Of a stretch of 64,000 nucleotides of DNA, positions 26,262 through 34,998 are shown in pieces (the stretch's first letter is position 1; every line of letters starts with the position of its first letter). This stretch comes from CBDFKS01 sp965248905 (lineage in GTDB: Bacteria > Chloroflexota > Dehalococcoidia > Lucifugimonadales > JAGWBF01): positions 620,001 through 684,000 of the forward strand of contig CBDFKS010000007.1 in assembly GCA_965248905.1 (NCBI GenBank). Direction: 5' to 3'. A model generated the notes under the pieces. It saw only the letters and a list, made by a program, of their open reading frames with translations, made no database searches and had not been told where the DNA came from. The translations under genes and the position numbers were made by a program.

Positions 26262-27447
26262 CTAGCCAAGGCGCTCAAGATACTCCCGCGCCATCAGGGC
26301 GCCTGTAGCTCCCTCGCCCACGGCGCTCGCCACCTGTTTTCGTGCTCCCCACGCGGCAGTCGCCGGCAGCGAAGACACCGGACATGCTGGTCTCTAGATT
26401 GGAGCGGGTCACAATGAAGCCGTTGGCGTCCATCTCGATGGCGCCCTTCAAAAACTCCGTATTGGGGGTAAGGCCAATGAAAACGAACACCGCTCCAGGA
26501 TTCATCTCTTTAGTGGCGCCGGTGGCCAGATTCTCGGTGATTATGGACGACAGCTTTGCGTCACCTCGAAACTCCTTAACGGTAGTCTCAGTTAAGATTT
26601 GCATGTCGCTGCGCTCCGCCACCTTCTCCTGGAGCGCCCTGCTGGCGCGAGGCTCCTTGCCCCTCTCCAGTATCGTAACGCTAGAAGCGAACTTGGTCAG
26701 AAACAGACCCTCTTGAAAGCCGCTGTTGCCTCCGCCGACCACCACCAGGTCCCGGCCTTTGTAGAAAGGTCCATCACAGGTAGCACAGAAATGTACTCCG
26801 GCCCCGATAAAGTCCTCTTCGCCGGGCACGTCCAACCGCCTGTAGGTAGAGCCGGTGGCCAAGATGACACTGGAGCCACAGTACTCCTCCCCGGTTTGGA
26901 CCATGACTACCCTATGTTTTCCTTCCTCTGCTAACCTGGTTACCCCCTGAGCCACCAGGGTCTCTATACCAAACCGTTCCGCCTGAGTACCTAAGCGATT
27001 CGCCAGGTCGGCACCACTGATAGCTTCTGGAAATCCAGGGTAATTTTCGATCTCCTGGGTAATACCCGCCTGACCGCCAAGGCCGCTTCGCTCTATTAGC
27101 AAAGAGTTGATCCCTTCCCTTGCAGCGTATATGCCGGCCGTTAGACCCGCCGGGCCGCCTCCAATAATAATCAGGTCGTAAAATTCACCCTGTGCCTGCC
27201 GCTGGATACCCAGCTTGTCCGCAAGCTCGGCGTTGCTGGGCTCGACCAGGATTGAGCCGTCTGGGAATAGGATCGTGGGTATGATCTGCTTTCCATTATT
27301 AATTTGCTGCACATAGCTACGTGCCTCTTCGTCCTGGTCGATGTCGTTCCATTCATATTGAATGTGCTGCTCGTTGAGGAACTGCTTGGACCTCTTGCAG
27401 TCAGGACACCAAGGAGCTCCGAATACACGTATTTGTTGGCTGGACAT
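26262..27447 (-). CDS. Glutaredoxin-like domain fused to thioredoxin reductase (C-terminal frameshift)
   Basis: Residues 1-80 form a glutaredoxin-like domain with the redox motif APWCPDC and the cis-Pro segment IIPTILFPDG. The remainder is a thioredoxin reductase with the FAD motif IIGGGPAGLTAGIYAA, the redox-active CATC (VHFCATCDGPF), the NAD(P)H site VVGGGNSGFQEG, and GVFAAGDCR. Such fusions can pass electrons from NADPH to their own disulfide-reducing domain. Near the end, at a run of four T in plus (26337-26340), one extra base shifts the frame. The corrected frame reads QVASAVGEGATGALMAREYL and stops at 26262; the uncorrected one stops at 26275. An ATG at 27447 follows GGAG. Confidence 0.85.
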
Positions 27448-27488
27448 CTTATACACTCCACCTGATCCTTATAGGACCATATGATTCT

Positions 27489-28034
27489 CTATGGGGCAGG
27501 CCGGTCTTCAGGCAACTTTCTCTTTCGAGCCTCCCAGAGGCACGCGTAGTCATATTCTACAACTTTCTCGTCCCTCTGGTTATAGGCCGTTATCCGAAAG
27601 GTAATGAATTTGTTGCCCTTGCGCTCGAACTTGTCGACCACTTTGGTCGTGCTTGTAATTACATCGCCAGGACGGACCAGTCCCTCCTGGAATCGTATAT
27701 CGGTGGAAACGAAGGGCGTGCTACGAGCATTGTGTTCGGACTGTTCAGGAGCGATGTACTCCAGAGAACTCATTATGTCCTGGCGGCGCTGAGGTGCGTA
27801 GGTGTAGAACATGGTTGGAGGTGCGAAAAGGCCTGGGAAGCCCATTTCCTTGGCTGCGGCGTCGTTCACGTAGATCGGGTTCTCGTAGCGTACCGCCCGG
27901 CAGTAGTCGACGATCTTTTCCTCGGTCACTTTGTATACATAGGCCGGAGACTCATGACCGATCTGGGCAACCTCCCATTCATAAACCCTTTCAGACTCGG
28001 ACCCGGCTGAAGCATTCGAACTCTCTTTAGCCAC
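27489..28034 (-). CDS. MaoC/FAS1-like dehydratase-domain protein
   Basis: This 181-residue hot-dog fold protein resembles N-terminal MaoC (FAS1-like) dehydratases: KIVDYCRAVRYENPIYVND, then LFAPPTMFYTYAP, then DIRFQEGLVRPGDVITSTTK. The family hydrates enoyl-CoA or acts on hydroxyacyl-CoA esters. The classical D-x5-H catalytic dyad of MaoC is replaced by ENPIYVND, which is usual for this subfamily, so activity is uncertain. The GTG at 28034 follows GGAAAGGGG. Confidence 0.8.
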   Translation of the reverse strand: MAKESSNASAGSESERVYEWEVAQIGHESPAYVYKVTEEKIVDYCRAVRYENPIYVNDAAAKEMGFPGLFAPPTMFYTYAPQRRQDIMSSLEYIAPEQSEHNARSTPFVSTDIRFQEGLVRPGDVITSTTKVVDKFERKGNKFITFRITAYNQRDEKVVEYDYACLWEARKRKLPEDRPAP

Positions 28035-28240
28035 GTTACCCCTTTCCAGAGCTGGGTAGGAACGAGTGTAGAGTCCACTCTCTTACAGTGTCAAGCAACG
28101 CATGATCTTGTGCTAGCGCTTCTGATTATCTTGGATAGTAGGAGCAGTACCGCCCACAGCGAGCGTGTCGAACCATCACGTCCTTCCACATGTCACAAGA
28201 GGTGTGGCGCCCAAACCAATACCGGATAAATTGGCCCACG

Positions 28241-28672
28241 TCATTCGTGCTTAAATATCTCGCCCCAGCAGTTGATTTTCGTAGGCTCGATGCCAATAAC
28301 CAGTCTTTGGTCTATATCCATGTCTTGATATTGATCGTATTTTCCTCGAAGCTTGCTGATGGCATTCTGGTGGTCATCGCCATCCTCGATTAGAGACGCC
28401 GTGCCTGTCACCAGTATATACCATAGTCGACGCCAGTCCTCTTCATAGTGGTCTATCACCAGTGCCACCTTGGGATTGGCGAGAATGTTTTTTACCCGCT
28501 TTAGATTTCTACTCGATGTGCTCTTTGGTTTGCGGTCTATGGCCGAGTAAAATCGTCCTTCGTGATATACGAAGCAAATGGGAATTAGATGAGGTGCACC
28601 GTGAGCGTCGGCCGTAGATAGGTGAGCAGTACGAGCAGCCTCCATCAGGGCCGATTGCTGGGAGGTTAGCAA
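28241..28672 (-). CDS. Pyridoxamine 5'-phosphate oxidase-like flavin/F420-binding protein
   Basis: This 143-residue split-barrel protein has ARTAHLSTADAHGAPHLIPICFVY at its start, then YSAIDRKPKSTSSRNLKRVKNI and PKVALVIDHYEEDWRRLWYI. The pattern fits the PNPOx-like family, whose members bind FMN or F420. The RNLKRVKNI / YEEDWRRLWYI pair is frequent in the F420-type subgroup, but cofactor choice is not certain. A TTG at 28672 is the apparent start. Confidence 0.78.
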   Translation of the reverse strand: MLTSQQSALMEAARTAHLSTADAHGAPHLIPICFVYHEGRFYSAIDRKPKSTSSRNLKRVKNILANPKVALVIDHYEEDWRRLWYILVTGTASLIEDGDDHQNAISKLRGKYDQYQDMDIDQRLVIGIEPTKINCWGEIFKHE

Positions 28673-28747
28673 ACTTCGACCAGCTCCCTATTAGGATAGA
28701 TCCGCGACCAACCTACTAAATAGCCATGTTTGCCCAGGTTTTTCATG

Positions 28748-28850
28748 TCACCCTGAGCGAAGCGAAGGGTCTGGGGATGGGTTACACTGATGAGAGCTAG
28801 TCTCCCCACCCCAGATTCTTCGGCTACGCCTCAGCTTGTACATGGGATTA
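28748..28850. repeat. Intergenic repeat-like sequence
   Basis: The gap between 28673 and 28936 contains CACCCTGAGCGAAGCGAAGGGTCTGGGG, another common intergenic motif of this genome type, and a partly complementary CCCACCCCAGATTCTTCGGCTACGCCTCAG. The arms around GGGTCTGGGGATGGG and CCCCACCCCAGATTC could pair. Confidence 0.4.
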
Positions 28851-28936
28851 AATTGTCATGTCTTGCCCCGCGGAACACCAAAATATTCGGGCAATCACCT
28901 ATTAGATTAAAGCAAGAGCTCTTAGATGTATTCTAG

Positions 28937-29860
28937 CTAGGGTTCATAGTTAAATCCCAGGGGGTCTTCCATGCCCTTTATGTTCTCTAGAGCGTTCAGG
29001 GCAGCGTCTTCTAGAAGGGGCTCTCCTCGTTTCACGCATCTCCTCAAAGCCCGCTTGGCTATGGAGCCGCCGATCTCGCCCAGAGAGCCTACCGCCGCGA
29101 GCTGTACCTGGAAATCGTCATCTTGTAGCAGCGGGACAAGGTGGGGGGCTGCATCCTCGTTGTCCAACTCACCACAGGCGTTGGCCGCCTCGTATCGAAT
29201 AGGGGGGTTGGGACTCTGAAGCTCGCGGAAAAGGAGAGGTAGCCATCGAGGTTCTCCCGATTTCCCCATGGCGTAAATGGAGCTGCACTTGAGGTCGAGG
29301 TCGTCGCTGTCGTAGGCCCAATGGATGTACTCGGTCAGGTCAGATGTGTTGAATGGAGCCACAGATTCCAAGGCTCTCCTCCTTACCTCCAGCCACTCCT
29401 GCTCCCCTTGTAATGCGTCCATAAGGGCGCTTTTGACTAGCTCGCCGTCTTTGGAAAGGATCTTGCCATCTTGAGCCAGGACCGCAAACTTGCCTAAAGC
29501 CATGGCTGCCGCCGCCCGGACCTCTCCTGAGCCATCAGACTTTAGCAACTCAATAAGAGAAAGTATCAGAGATCGGTCCTCGAACTCCCATAAACCCGTT
29601 ATGGCCTTCTTGCGAACCGTGGCATCGGGATCTTTCAGGCCTAGCTTGAAAATGGCGCTGAACTCCAGCTCTGCGTTCTCTTCCGCCATCTCTGCTAGAG
29701 ACTCAATGACCTTTTGCTTGCGGTCGCCCGGCACCTTGAACCAGGTCCGCGCAAATCTGCCCAGCTCACTAGGAGATAGGTCCGATAGTTCAGCAAGCGC
29801 CTGGTGGCTAAGCTGTCCGCCTTCTTCAGATATGTACTGTAAACAACTGTCCAAGGACAA
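28937..29860 (-). CDS. HEAT-repeat protein
   Basis: This 307-residue all-helical protein consists of HEAT/PBS-lyase-type repeats. Examples are VRKKAITGLWEFEDRSLILS, EVRAAAAMALGKFA, IRYEAANACGELDNEDAAPH and VQLAAVGSLGEIGGSIAKRA. It has no membrane segment or signal peptide. HEAT repeats mediate protein interactions, and some cyanobacterial members are lyases for phycobilins, which is not expected here. The start (TTG at 29860) is weakly supported; no better one is seen. Confidence 0.8.
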   Translation of the reverse strand: MSLDSCLQYISEEGGQLSHQALAELSDLSPSELGRFARTWFKVPGDRKQKVIESLAEMAEENAELEFSAIFKLGLKDPDATVRKKAITGLWEFEDRSLILSLIELLKSDGSGEVRAAAAMALGKFAVLAQDGKILSKDGELVKSALMDALQGEQEWLEVRRRALESVAPFNTSDLTEYIHWAYDSDDLDLKCSSIYAMGKSGEPRWLPLLFRELQSPNPPIRYEAANACGELDNEDAAPHLVPLLQDDDFQVQLAAVGSLGEIGGSIAKRALRRCVKRGEPLLEDAALNALENIKGMEDPLGFNYEP

Positions 29861-29936
29861 GAGCCCGCCCCTCCTAACGGGTTGTTCCGGTGACCTTCAG
29901 CTCATATGGTAGATAAAAACTAACGCTGCATCCTCA

Positions 29937-31304
29937 TTATGAGTTGGTAGTTGCCACCGAAACGTTATGTAAATAGAATGCCGGAGCTTTCAATGAACCA
30001 CCCACCCAGTGGGCCCGATTTTCTATCGCTTGAACTTTCTTGAGTGCTGAGTATACGTTACCAGATATTACCGTGTTCTTCACCCTGCCCGTGACATCGC
30101 CGTTTTCCACTCGAAAACCTAGGAGAACGTTTGCGTTAAAGTCGCCTCCGAGCATGTTGCTTTGACCTGCGCCCAGCAACCGTTCCACTATGAGGCCGCT
30201 CTTCATGTCCCCGACCATATCCTGGTATGAGGTATCACCAAGGCCTACGGTGAGCACGCTCGAGCCTGGAGACGGTAGAGTATTCAAGCCCCTTTGGGCG
30301 CTTCCCGTACTCTCGGCGCCCGCCAGGCCGGCTGTCTGCAGGTCATAGAGGAAGCTATTAATGACACCGTCTTTCACCAACGCCAGGTCCCTCGCTGGAA
30401 TGCCTTCATCGTCACACATTCGACTGCCGGGCGCATATGGAATACTGGGCTCATCCATGAGATTAAATCGCTCATCCAGTAACTGCTCCCCAAGCTTTCC
30501 CACCAGGGGAGATGAGCCTTGCAATACAGTGCGTCCGTTGAATCCCGATAGCAGGGGCGAAAGCAGGGCTCCCGCCAGTCCCCGTGGCGTGAATATCACG
30601 GGTATATTGCCTACAGGGGCCGGGACGACCTTGCTGGCGTAATCAAGCTGAGTCTCGATGGCCTGTACGATCTCCGATGTATCCAGGATGGGATGGCAAG
30701 AGCTCTTTCCATCGGAGACGAACAGCATGTCAGTGCCATCCACGATGGTCCCGTGGACAAAGACGGAAAACACGCTTTTCGTATAGGTGGCAAACCCTCC
30801 ACGGGAGTTGAGCATCGTTATCGTTGTCACGCCCTTGGACACGGTCGCGTCGCAGAGTAGCTCTGAGTTATTCGCGATTAGCCGGTCGATGGCTCCTTGG
30901 CCCAGCTCAGCCATAGCGCTCACCGGCAACTGCTCCGTTTGAGGATCATAGATGTCAACGGGAGAAAAGGAACGGTGCGAAGGGAAATCCAGTTTGGCGT
31001 CCGGTCCAAATGGCACCATCTCCATTGTGTTGCTTATAAGACTGTCAAAGTTACTCACATCAGAGGTGGAAGAGAAACCTATTTTGCCATCCTTGATGAT
31101 TCTGAGCGCAATTCCCGAGCTATCCCTAGTTTCCACCAGCTTGACGCGATTGGCCTCAAAATGCACAGGTTCGTCTCTATGAAGAACGTGGAAGACCTCT
31201 ACATCTTTGGACATCCTTGAAGCCTTATCCAGCAGTTCTTGCAAATTCACATGACCGTTGCTGGCGCCAATCGATTCTTCGCCTTGCTGTTGACCTGAAC
31301 TCAT
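29937..31304 (-). CDS. pmbA: TldE/PmbA-family metalloprotease subunit
   Basis: This protein of 455 residues is the non-catalytic partner of TldD. It has the family segments VIFTPRGLAGALLSPLL and FNLMDEPSIPYAPGSRMCDDEGIPA, and GVINSFLYDLQTAGL. The partner metal motif HExxxH is absent, as expected for TldE. Its ATG at 31304 overlaps the tldD stop as TAATG, so the subunits are translationally coupled. TldD/E processes peptides such as microcin B17 and degrades CcdA in E. coli. The function in this organism is unknown. Confidence 0.9.
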   Translation of the reverse strand: MSSGQQQGEESIGASNGHVNLQELLDKASRMSKDVEVFHVLHRDEPVHFEANRVKLVETRDSSGIALRIIKDGKIGFSSTSDVSNFDSLISNTMEMVPFGPDAKLDFPSHRSFSPVDIYDPQTEQLPVSAMAELGQGAIDRLIANNSELLCDATVSKGVTTITMLNSRGGFATYTKSVFSVFVHGTIVDGTDMLFVSDGKSSCHPILDTSEIVQAIETQLDYASKVVPAPVGNIPVIFTPRGLAGALLSPLLSGFNGRTVLQGSSPLVGKLGEQLLDERFNLMDEPSIPYAPGSRMCDDEGIPARDLALVKDGVINSFLYDLQTAGLAGAESTGSAQRGLNTLPSPGSSVLTVGLGDTSYQDMVGDMKSGLIVERLLGAGQSNMLGGDFNANVLLGFRVENGDVTGRVKNTVISGNVYSALKKVQAIENRAHWVGGSLKAPAFYLHNVSVATTNS

Positions 31305-32689
31305 TAGGAAGCACCGCCGATAAGACATTTCTGGATGCGAATATGTGGGCTGCCATTGGAAACCGGAAGTGGCGATTGCCCTCCCTTTCCGCAGCCTCCT
31401 CCCTGGTTCATGTCCAGGTCATTCGCAACGGCATCCAGGTTTTCCATTGTGGTGAAAAGATTGCCCGACAGCAACACGGGCCGCATGAGCTCTTCGATCT
31501 TCCCGTTGCGGATAGCGTAAGACTCACCGGCAGAGAAGGTAAACTGCTCCATGGTGGTCATTCCACCATACCAGTTTGCCACGTACAGCCCATCCTTAAT
31601 GTCGGATAGGATGTCCTCTAGGCTATTCGAGCCGGGTTCTATAAAGGTGTTGGTCATTCGCACTATCGGTGGGAAATGGGAGCTTATTGCCCTAGCATTG
31701 CCCGTTGGGGCCTCTCCCAAAGAGGCTGCCGTTTCCCGGGAATGAAGCCTACCCACCAGCACTCCTTCTTTGAGCAGATAGGTCTTGGTGGCGGGAGTAC
31801 CTTCGTCATCGTACTTGTAGCTGCCCCGCAAGCCTGGGACTCCGGCGCCATCCACCACATTGATGTGAGAGCCGCCGAAGCGTCTACCCATCGCCATGAT
31901 ATCCCTTATCCTCTGGTTTTCGTACACGTGATCAGCTTCGGAGAGATGCCCAAAGGCTTCATGGATGAACACTCCGGCTAGTACGGGGTCCAATACCACC
32001 GTGTACTCGCCCCCCTTGACCTGGGGAGCTTTGAGCAGGTCAACGGAGCGTTTGGCTACTTGCTCAGCCTGGGTATGAAGGTGTTCAACGAAGGTGAAAT
32101 CTCCATTAGAACCGAGACTCAGTCCCGATTGCTGTACGTCGCCTCCGTCACGGGCGGTAGAGCTCAGACGCAGACTGATATCTATCTTTTCTTGTTGAAT
32201 ATATGTGCCTTCAGAGGTCGCGAATATCCTCTTCCTTCGGCCATCGCCGTAGCTAACCGAGGAGGTGGTGATTTCGGGGACGCTCCAGATGATGTCTATG
32301 TACTGGTCCAGAAGGGCCTTCTTATCCTGCAAAGGGATGGACAGAGGGTCCTTCTTTACAAGCGGTGGCACGATTTCTACAACGGGCTCCACCGGGGCAA
32401 GGCTCACGCCCGTATCGCCCACCAGATGGGCATTTCTTACGGCGGTGGCCACCTTCTCCTTTAACGTGTCTAGCTCGTTAAATGAGGCGAAACCCCATCC
32501 TCCAGCCAGCGCCCTGACACAGCCACCTATTCCCGTTGTGTGTCCTATCTCGTCCAAATCCCGGCCGCGATAGCGGATGTGGGTGCCACTACCTTCCTCT
32601 ACCCGTACCTCAACGTACCTGGCGTCGTGCCCCTTCAAAGCATCCTCTATCCGTTCCCGCACACCATTATCAATAATGGTTGAACTCAC
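31304..32689 (-). CDS. tldD: TldD-family zinc metalloprotease
   Basis: This 461-residue enzyme has the metal-binding motif IHEAFGHLSEAD (HExxxH) in the middle and the C-terminal glycine/cysteine segment MNQGGGCGKGGQ typical of TldD. It forms a heterodimer with TldE and hydrolyses unfolded peptides in a channel. The start is the GTG at 32689, preceded by GGAGG at a spacing of five. No RiPP precursor peptide gene was recognised near it. Confidence 0.92.
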   Translation of the reverse strand: MSSTIIDNGVRERIEDALKGHDARYVEVRVEEGSGTHIRYRGRDLDEIGHTTGIGGCVRALAGGWGFASFNELDTLKEKVATAVRNAHLVGDTGVSLAPVEPVVEIVPPLVKKDPLSIPLQDKKALLDQYIDIIWSVPEITTSSVSYGDGRRKRIFATSEGTYIQQEKIDISLRLSSTARDGGDVQQSGLSLGSNGDFTFVEHLHTQAEQVAKRSVDLLKAPQVKGGEYTVVLDPVLAGVFIHEAFGHLSEADHVYENQRIRDIMAMGRRFGGSHINVVDGAGVPGLRGSYKYDDEGTPATKTYLLKEGVLVGRLHSRETAASLGEAPTGNARAISSHFPPIVRMTNTFIEPGSNSLEDILSDIKDGLYVANWYGGMTTMEQFTFSAGESYAIRNGKIEELMRPVLLSGNLFTTMENLDAVANDLDMNQGGGCGKGGQSPLPVSNGSPHIRIQKCLIGGAS

Positions 32690-32878
32690 TCAGACCTCCA
32701 ATAACTATTGTCACACAGGTGCTTATAATCACCCAACGGTGAAGCCAGAAAGCTTCAATTAATTAACAGGGGATGAATTTAGTATAACTATAACATGTCC
32801 CATCACGTCAAGCCTCTGTTGATCTTTTTACTTTTGCGTTTTACCAATTTCTTGGTCCACCAGCCGAGGTATCTCGCC

Positions 32879-33679
32879 ATGGATGGAGGTATCAAAAAAT
32901 GCTACAATCAGGCTGCGATGGAAGGTGCGAAAAACAAAATAAGTAAAGGCGCCACTGCCAGGACAAAGAAGAGGCTGAGCAAGCCACGACGTAACGGTAT
33001 AAATGCCGCGGAAGTGCTCGAAGTCCTGTCGAAGGATTACGAGCCATTCCCTCGGGGACCCAGATATGATCCAGTGTCGGAAGTAGTGTACACCATCCTC
33101 TCGCAGCACACCTCAGATCAGAACTCCGAGCGGGCCTTTCAACAGCTTTTGGACGCCTTCGGCTCTATGGAGGAGGTTGCCAAAGCTGACCCAGACCACA
33201 TCGCCCAGTATATAAATGTGGGCGGACTAGCAAAGATTAAAGCGCCCAGGATAAAACAGGTACTTAATCTCATTTTGGAAAAGCGCGGCTCGTTAGACCT
33301 GTACATGCTGAAAGACATGCCACTGGACGAGGCCAAAGCCTGGCTCAGGGAGCTTCCGGGCATCGGCCCCAAGTCAGCGGCGGTGATCCTGTGCTTCGCG
33401 CTGGATATGCCCGCAATGGCTGTAGACACCCACGTATTTCGGGTGTCCAAACGCCTGGGTCTCATCGGCCCGAAGACCAGCTATGAAGACGCCCACGAAA
33501 TCTTGGAGAAAGCGGTAAAGCCAGAGCAGATATTCGGCTTTCACATGAGCTTGATAATCCATGGGCGCAGGGTGTGCAAGGCGCTCAGACCCTTGTGCGA
33601 TCAGTGTAGTGTGGCTTATGGTTGTCCGTCCCGAGATTCGTGGAAAAAGAAGAAGAGCAGCCGCGCCTCTATTTCGTAA
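32879..33679 (+). CDS. nth: Endonuclease III-like DNA glycosylase
   Basis: This protein of about 266 residues has the HhH-GPD fold: helix-hairpin-helix LPGIGPKSAAVILCF with the catalytic lysine, then the catalytic aspartate in AVDTHVFRVSKRLG. The iron-sulphur loop CKALRPLCDQCSVAYGC gives C-x6-C-x2-C-x5-C. It excises oxidised pyrimidines and nicks abasic sites. It has a basic N-terminal extension (KKRLSKPRRNG). The spacing of the FeS ligands and ILSQHTSDQNSERAFQ match the endonuclease III group rather than MutY. The ATG at 32879 follows GAGGT; an ATG at 32918 is an alternative start. Confidence 0.86.
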   Translation: MDGGIKKCYNQAAMEGAKNKISKGATARTKKRLSKPRRNGINAAEVLEVLSKDYEPFPRGPRYDPVSEVVYTILSQHTSDQNSERAFQQLLDAFGSMEEVAKADPDHIAQYINVGGLAKIKAPRIKQVLNLILEKRGSLDLYMLKDMPLDEAKAWLRELPGIGPKSAAVILCFALDMPAMAVDTHVFRVSKRLGLIGPKTSYEDAHEILEKAVKPEQIFGFHMSLIIHGRRVCKALRPLCDQCSVAYGCPSRDSWKKKKSSRASIS

Positions 33680-33740
33680 TTAGTGGCAGCGTAATGCAGT
33701 CAGGTTATAGCCCTAGACACCATGACTCTATGAGGAACCA

Positions 33741-34799
33741 ATGAATATAGGCATAATCAACGTAACAGGATACTCGGGCTCGGAGCTGGCCCGATTGCTC
33801 TATCGTCATCCAGACGTCACGATATCTTCGGTTACGGGGCGAAGCGCCGCGGGTCAACGACTAGGGGAGGTTTTCCCTCACCTGTCGTACATGGACATGG
33901 CTATCGAGCCGGAGCTAGGCGGCAGTCTGGACATGGTGTTTTCCGCGTTGCCTCACAAGGCCAGCGCCGAGGCGGTACAACCTCTGTTGGAAGATGGCAT
34001 CAAGGTGATCGACATCAGCGCCGACTTCCGCCTTAGAGATTCATCCGTATACGAGCAGTGGTATGGGATTCCCCATCCGTGCCCACAGTACCTAGAAGAA
34101 GCAGTATACGGATTGACGGAGCTGAATCGCACAGAGGTGACTCAGGCCAAACTGGTGGCTAACCCTGGCTGTTATCCCACCAGCGCCATTCTTGCGCTGG
34201 CTCCTGTAGTGAAAGCAGGGATGGTGGAGTCTAACATCATCGTGGACAGCAAGTCAGGTGTCTCCGGGGGAGGACGAAGCCTGAATCTCACCAACCATTT
34301 CTCCGAGGTAAACGAAAACGTATTTGCTTATGCGTTGGATGGTCACCGGCACCTGCCAGAGATTACTCAAGAGCTATCCCGGCTGGACGGCTCTATGACC
34401 AAAACCACTGGAGATGGGAGCCACTATCCGTTGACCTTCCTTACTCACCTGATTCCCATGACGAGAGGTATTCTGAGTTCTTGTTACGTGGGGTTAAAGC
34501 GTGAAAACTACTCGTCCTGGGAGCAGGCCCGGACTGAAGTAAGGGAGCTTTACCAGGACTTCTATTCGGGTGAGTCGTTCGTAAAAGTGACCTCTTCACC
34601 GCCTCAGACGAAACAGACTCTAGGCAACAACATGTGCCTGATTTACCCCACGGTGGACGTGCGAACAGGGACTCTCATAGTCATCAGTTGCCTGGACAAT
34701 TTGGTGAAGGGCGCCGCTGGCCAGGCCATCCAAAACATGAACCTGATGTCCGGACTGGGAGAAACTACGGCCCTGGACGCGGTAGCCCTCTATCCCTAG
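33741..34799 (+). CDS. argC: N-acetyl-gamma-glutamyl-phosphate reductase
   Basis: This 352-residue enzyme reduces N-acetylglutamyl phosphate in arginine synthesis. The NADP-binding start is IGIINVTGYSGSELARLLYR (G-x-x-G), the catalytic cysteine is in VANPGCYPTSAIL, and HRHLPEITQEL holds the active-site His. KGAAGQAIQNMNLMSG is the usual C-terminal motif. No other arg gene is next to it. The 3' end has a decayed duplicate at 38092-38145. Confidence 0.95.
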   Translation: MNIGIINVTGYSGSELARLLYRHPDVTISSVTGRSAAGQRLGEVFPHLSYMDMAIEPELGGSLDMVFSALPHKASAEAVQPLLEDGIKVIDISADFRLRDSSVYEQWYGIPHPCPQYLEEAVYGLTELNRTEVTQAKLVANPGCYPTSAILALAPVVKAGMVESNIIVDSKSGVSGGGRSLNLTNHFSEVNENVFAYALDGHRHLPEITQELSRLDGSMTKTTGDGSHYPLTFLTHLIPMTRGILSSCYVGLKRENYSSWEQARTEVRELYQDFYSGESFVKVTSSPPQTKQTLGNNMCLIYPTVDVRTGTLIVISCLDNLVKGAAGQAIQNMNLMSGLGETTALDAVALYP

Positions 34800-34805
34800 C
34801 TACTG

Positions 34806-34811
34806 TATAAT
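34806..34811 (+). promoter_or_regulatory. -10 element of the tRNA-Glu promoter
   Basis: TATAAT, a perfect -10 hexamer, lies 10 bases upstream of the mature tRNA 5' end. The -35 region inside the end of argC is weak. The box is preserved in the decayed copy at 38146-38151. Confidence 0.6.
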
Positions 34812-34821
34812 CTATTGATGT

Positions 34822-34896
34822 GCCCCCATCGTCTAGCCGGCCTAGGACGCCACCCTTTCAAGGTGGAGATCAGGGGTTCGAATCCCCTTGGGGGCA
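34822..34896 (+). tRNA. tRNA-Glu (anticodon UUC)
   Basis: A full cloverleaf of 75 bases can be drawn. The acceptor stem is GCCCCCA paired with TGGGGGC. The anticodon stem CCACC/GGTGG encloses the loop CTTTCAA with anticodon TTC (34857-34859). The T arm is AGGGG-TTCGAAT-CCCCT. The 3' CCA is encoded (34897-34899). The gene lies 22 bases after argC. Confidence 0.96.
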
Positions 34897-34998
34897 CCAA
34901 ACTGCCGTTTTACGAAAGTGCCTACACTGACCAGGCCACCGATAACGCCCGTTCTCTCCTGCGGTGGCCGCTCCTTAACACCTTCGGAGGAGGCTCCT

